Source of the DNA: Bradyrhizobium sp. BTAi1
Lineage (GTDB): Bacteria; Pseudomonadota; Alphaproteobacteria; Rhizobiales; Xanthobacteraceae
Assembly (NCBI RefSeq): GCF_000015165.1
Contig: NC_009485.1
Span: 3,863,501-3,927,500, forward strand
Direction of reading: 5' to 3'
DNA: 64,000 nt
Shown: piece after piece, positions 63,437 through 64,000 of the stretch
Position numbering within the stretch: position 1 is the first letter of the stretch
How the letters are laid out: each line of letters starts with the position of its first letter
Position numbers and translations under genes: made by a program
The notes under the pieces: generated by a model
What the model saw: the letters and a program-made list of their open reading frames with translations, nothing else
The model's database searches: none
Told to the model about the DNA's origin: nothing

Positions 63437-63608
63437 TGCTGGGGAACGGGCAATCACGGCAATACGACGATCGAAACGCAGGCTTGGCGCGAGGCCTCAC
63501 CGCAACCCGCGACTCACCCGTCTCGCTTGACGGATTCCACGGTACGATCGATCGAAGGCGGCGCGTGGCCGCATTGGCGCGAAGGATCCGCGATCTTCAC
63601 CACCAGCA
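63437..63608 (-). ncRNA. Y-like RNA 4: same basal stem, different internal domain
   Basis: TGCTGG (63603-63608) pairs with CCAGCA (63437-63442), internal loop T/CGTTCC, GGTGA (63597-63601) with TTGCC (63449-63453), AGA bulge, TCGCGG with CCGTGA (63454-63459). The conserved CTTCG follows. The roughly 128-nt interior holds hairpins such as CCGTC/GACGG but I cannot find T- or D-arm motifs. It is the first copy in the direction of transcription. Confidence 0.7.
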
Positions 63609-63859
63609 GCTCCCGGCCGCGAACGGCCGGGAATTGAAATCACTTGTCTGCGGCGCCACAGGGCGCCGCGTGGTGCGAGCTCTCAAGCAAGCTCGCTCTG
63701 TCATCGGTGTCCGGCTCGACGCCTCGTTCCCTCCGACAGGCCCCGCGCGCTTAGGCCGCGCATCACCTGCGCGAGCCCCGGGATCCGGGTCTCCCGTTCC
63801 GGCAGATCGCCGGCACTTCCGTTGCTGTTCGCCGTGCAGCCAACTCGCGTGAGGGCAAT
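63609..63859 (-). promoter_or_regulatory. Leader region upstream of the RNA array, hairpin-rich
   Basis: No convincing gene. On the minus strand hairpins are GCGAGCT/AGCTCGC, GCGGCGCC/GGCGCCGC and TCCCGGCC/GGCCGGGA in succession before RNA 4. Because a terminator lies just upstream, the promoter of the array should be here, but I could not pick a clear one. Confidence 0.35.
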
Positions 63860-63893
63860 AAAAAACCCTCCGGAGCGGCTGGCTCGGGAGGGT
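63860..63893 (-). terminator. Intrinsic terminator of a minus-strand unit entering from the right
   Basis: On the minus strand ACCCTCCCGAGC pairs with GCTCCGGAGGGT (one mismatch, loop CAGCC) and is followed by six T residues. It separates the RNA array and repair operon from whatever is transcribed beyond 63.9 kb. Confidence 0.8.
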
Positions 63894-64000
63894 CCGTGTG
63901 ATGCGGACTTCATGGATCCTGCTTCAAGCAAGACCGCTCCCCCGAGCATGGCGTGCGCCATCCACCGGCGCAAAGCCGTTGGCGGTGCAAATCTTATGTT
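63894..64000 (-). other. 3' end of an upstream minus-strand transcript
   Basis: About 107 bp before the terminator. One minus-strand frame could be a C-terminus (ending ARGSGLA then TGA), but the fragment is too short to identify, and a structured RNA 3' end is equally possible. Confidence 0.3.

Noticed and set aside
63135..63500. Small protein-coding frames overlapping the RNA array
   Set aside because: They cut across the conserved stems, have no ribosome site and no recognisable protein character.
62919..63608. CRISPR array
   Set aside because: Repeated motifs are short, unevenly spaced and paired within each unit as RNA stems; spacers are not of uniform size.
63701..63973. 90-codon minus-strand frame starting MRRWMAHAMLGG
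   Set aside because: It would read through a strong intrinsic terminator and resembles noncoding translation.

Overview
This is GC-rich, tightly packed DNA from an alphaproteobacterium, most likely Bradyrhizobium or a close relative. The evidence is the gene repertoire (CcoG/FixG, Liv and Dpp transport operons, a coenzyme-B12 ethanolamine lyase, a Mo-hydroxylase) and a fossil repeat at about 41.9-42.3 kb that resembles repeats I recall from that genus. The organism is inferred, not proven.

Region 1 (1-24.4 kb) is a nonribosomal peptide cluster. The minus strand carries a 59-aa membrane peptide, a glutamine-dependent asparagine synthetase, an AurF-type diiron oxygenase, a single-module NRPS with a decayed formyltransferase-like N-terminus, a three-module NRPS ending in a thioesterase, and the start of another gene cut by the window edge. 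The divergent plus-strand operon carries a KamA-like radical SAM aminomutase, an ABC exporter, an SPFH (band 7) membrane protein and a phosphopantetheinyl transferase. Hand-read adenylation codes suggest Ser, then an Orn/Lys-like residue, then an epimerised unknown residue, then a beta-amino acid. The last assignment fits the aminomutase.

Region 2 (24.5-32.8 kb) is a GntR/UTRA regulator facing a peptide-uptake operon: M20 peptidase, Tat-type binding protein, two permeases, a fused double ATPase and a second M20 peptidase. A palindrome lies over its promoter. Region 3 (32.8-41.8 kb) looks like sulfide/redox defence. A SqrR/BigR-like repressor with two cysteines 66 residues apart sits between an RND pump operon and a sulfide:quinone oxidoreductase-thioredoxin-DUF2892-CcoG run. 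Region 4 (42.5-54 kb) has a TetR regulator, a three-subunit Mo-hydroxylase, a Liv-type ABC importer, and convergent eutBC. Region 5 (54-57.4 kb) holds four single genes: a Lin0512-like protein, a small conserved-looking protein, a metallo-beta-lactamase-fold hydrolase and a glycerophosphodiesterase.

Region 6 (57.4-63.6 kb) is the most striking. A minus-strand RNA-repair operon encodes a Ro60/TROVE protein, Hen1 RNA methyltransferase and the Pnkp kinase-phosphatase-ligase. Immediately upstream are four tandem noncoding RNAs, deduced here from base pairing. All four share one covarying basal stem: an outer helix, an asymmetric loop with U on one side and CGUUCC or GAUUCC on the other, a GGUGA helix, a three-nucleotide AGA/GGA bulge, and a six-base-pair inner helix. 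Two of them carry a circularly permuted tRNA body in the order anticodon arm, T arm, closed acceptor hairpin, D arm. Their anticodon loops are those of tRNA-Glu(UUC) and tRNA-Asn(GUU). A third is a 79-nt minimal version. These look like Y RNAs of the Ro protein that mimic tRNAs, and together with the downstream operon they form a plausible tRNA-damage sensing or repair system.
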